From: Coriobacteriaceae bacterium
GTDB taxonomy: Bacteria > Actinomycetota > Coriobacteriia > Anaerosomatales > D1FN1-002
Length of the DNA stretch: 6,161 bases
Reading direction: 5' to 3'
Assembly (NCBI GenBank): GCA_013824215.1
Contig: PNNM01000065.1
Location: 1-6,161 of the forward strand
Numbering within the stretch: the first letter of the stretch is position 1; each line of letters begins with the position of its first letter. Below are positions 5,422 to 6,161 of the stretch, in pieces. The notes beneath the pieces are model-generated. The model searched no databases and was not told the origin of the DNA. It worked only from the letters and a program-made list of their open reading frames with translations. A program made the position numbers and the translations under genes.

Positions 5422-6161
5422 GCGCTGTGCGGCCGCTGGTCGCGGTCCTCACCGAGTGGCCCGAGGCCTTCGAGTACGGCCGGTTCCGCCACGAGGCGGC
5501 GCAGGCGCGCGTCGAGGTGGAGATCCGCCGGCCGGCGCAATGGGACACCTCGCCGTTCCCAGACGTGTTCCTCTCGCGCACCGGCGCCGACACGACCCCG
5601 GAGCTGCTCGACCTGTTCGGGGACATCGAAAGCTCCTCGGACGTGCGAGTCGTCAACGGCGTCGACGCCGTGCGGCTGGCCGGGGACAAGCTGCTCTCGT
5701 CGTGCCGGCTCGCCGAGGCGGGGGTGCCGGTACCGGCACTCGTGGAGGCACCGCCCGGGACCGACCCCGAGGCCGTCTCCACCGCCTTCGCACGGGCGGC
5801 GGTGGTGGTCAAGCCGCGTCGCGGGTCGCGGGGACGGGGTGTTCGGCTCGTCACGGATCCGGCCGAGCTCCGCGCTGCGCTGAGCGAGACGTGGGCGGGC
5901 GGCAGCTCGGCGGTCGTGCAGGAGTACATCGCCTCCGCCGAGTCCGTCGACATCCGGGTCCTGGTGGTCGGGGACTCCGTCCTCGGCGCCATGGAGCGAC
6001 GGGCCAAAGGCGGCGAGTTCCGCACGAACGTGCATCTGGGCGCCACCGTGCGCGAGGTGTTGCTGACGCCCGAGCTGGCGGCGTTGGCGCGCGCCGCGAC
6101 CCACACGCTCGGGCTCGACATCGCCGGCGTGGATGTGGTCCGAGGCAAGCGGGGACCGCTC
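5418..6161 (+). CDS. RimK-like ATP-grasp amino acid ligase (N-terminal 248 aa; truncated by window edge)
   Basis: Open from GTG 5418 through the last base without a stop, 248 codons. ATP-grasp enzymes of the RimK/LysX/CofF/MptN group activate a carboxylate as an acyl-phosphate, giving ADP and Pi, and join it to an amino group; RimK adds glutamate to ribosomal protein S6. Residues 1-80 are a divergent N-terminal domain. The ATP-grasp part shows VNGVDAVRLAGDKLLS (79-94, K91), AGVPVPAL (101-108), VVVKPRRGSRGRGV (129-142, K132), VVQEYI (166-171), DIRVLVVGD (178-186), ERRAKGGEFRTNVHLG (193-208) and IAGVDVVRG (235-243, D239 probably the first Mg ligand). The remaining ligands and C-terminus lie outside. 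The start overlaps the pyrophosphatase stop (GTGA) without a clear Shine-Dalgarno, suggesting coupling; GTG 5427, preceded by GGTGAG, is an alternative. The substrate cannot be told from this part. Confidence 0.9.
   Translation, partial: MSAVRPLVAVLTEWPEAFEYGRFRHEAAQARVEVEIRRPAQWDTSPFPDVFLSRTGADTTPELLDLFGDIESSSDVRVVNGVDAVRLAGDKLLSSCRLAEAGVPVPALVEAPPGTDPEAVSTAFARAAVVVKPRRGSRGRGVRLVTDPAELRAALSETWAGGSSAVVQEYIASAESVDIRVLVVGDSVLGAMERRAKGGEFRTNVHLGATVREVLLTPELAALARAATHTLGLDIAGVDVVRGKRGPL
5724..5739. repeat. 16-bp perfect palindrome inside the ATP-grasp gene
   Basis: GTGCCGGTACCGGCAC reads identically on both strands, with no loop. It lies in frame over the Val-Pro-Val-Pro-Ala codons of the conserved AGVPVP segment, so protein constraint plus G/C-rich codon choice may explain much of it. 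It could be a protein-binding dyad, but nothing around it supports that. Confidence 0.4.

Noticed and set aside
4875..6148. Long - strand open frames 4875-6104 and 5402-6148 opposite the ATP-grasp gene
   Set aside because: The + strand frame from 5418 to the edge shows ordered ATP-grasp motifs, while the antisense products are Ser/Arg/Ala-rich with no recognisable motif.
1..6161. A previously undescribed defence, mobile or CRISPR-type system
   Set aside because: No spaced repeats, integrase, transposase, toxin-antitoxin pair or nuclease is visible. Apart from the small zinc-finger protein and the 30-codon tail, every gene belongs to a known family.

Overview
This is a GC-rich window (roughly two thirds G+C by eye, with strong G/C third-position bias) in which every supportable gene lies on the + strand. 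It looks like the chromosome of a high-GC bacterium. A type I-beta DAHP synthase behind an AroQ chorismate mutase, together with a family II pyrophosphatase carrying CBS and DRTGG domains, is a set more familiar from Firmicutes and deep-branching Actinobacteria such as Coriobacteriia than from Streptomyces or Mycobacterium. That placement is inference. Gene content is mostly housekeeping, and I see no mobile element, CRISPR array, tRNA or rRNA.

Layout: (1) positions 1-93 are the last 30 codons of an unidentified protein. (2) A short gap holds a GC inverted repeat and a TACAAT -10 candidate. It leads into a two-gene aromatic amino acid unit, a 92-residue AroQ chorismate mutase and a 264-residue DAHP synthase, overlapping by the four bases GTGA. 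Together they look like a split version of the single fused protein of Bacillus. The mutase appears to lack the usual C-terminal active-site Gln. (3) A 68-residue double-zinc-finger protein of unknown function follows, with its own strong Shine-Dalgarno. (4) A GC hairpin and a TACACT -10 candidate, placed so that the mRNA would be almost leaderless, precede a full-length PcrA/UvrD-type helicase with a C-terminal Tudor-like RNA polymerase-binding region. (5) 28 bases later comes a 540-residue CBS-DRTGG-CBS family II inorganic pyrophosphatase. (6) Its stop overlaps, again by GTGA, the start of a RimK-like ATP-grasp ligase that runs off the right edge.

Functional links: the mutase and DAHP synthase act at the branch point and the entry of the same pathway and probably form one regulated unit. 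The pyrophosphatase and ATP-grasp gene are probably translationally coupled, but RimK-type enzymes release ADP and Pi, not pyrophosphate, so no direct metabolic link is evident. The points most worth a second look are the mutase substitution, a patch of AT-rich rare codons at the end of the DAHP synthase gene, the orphan zinc-finger protein, and the near-leaderless helicase start.
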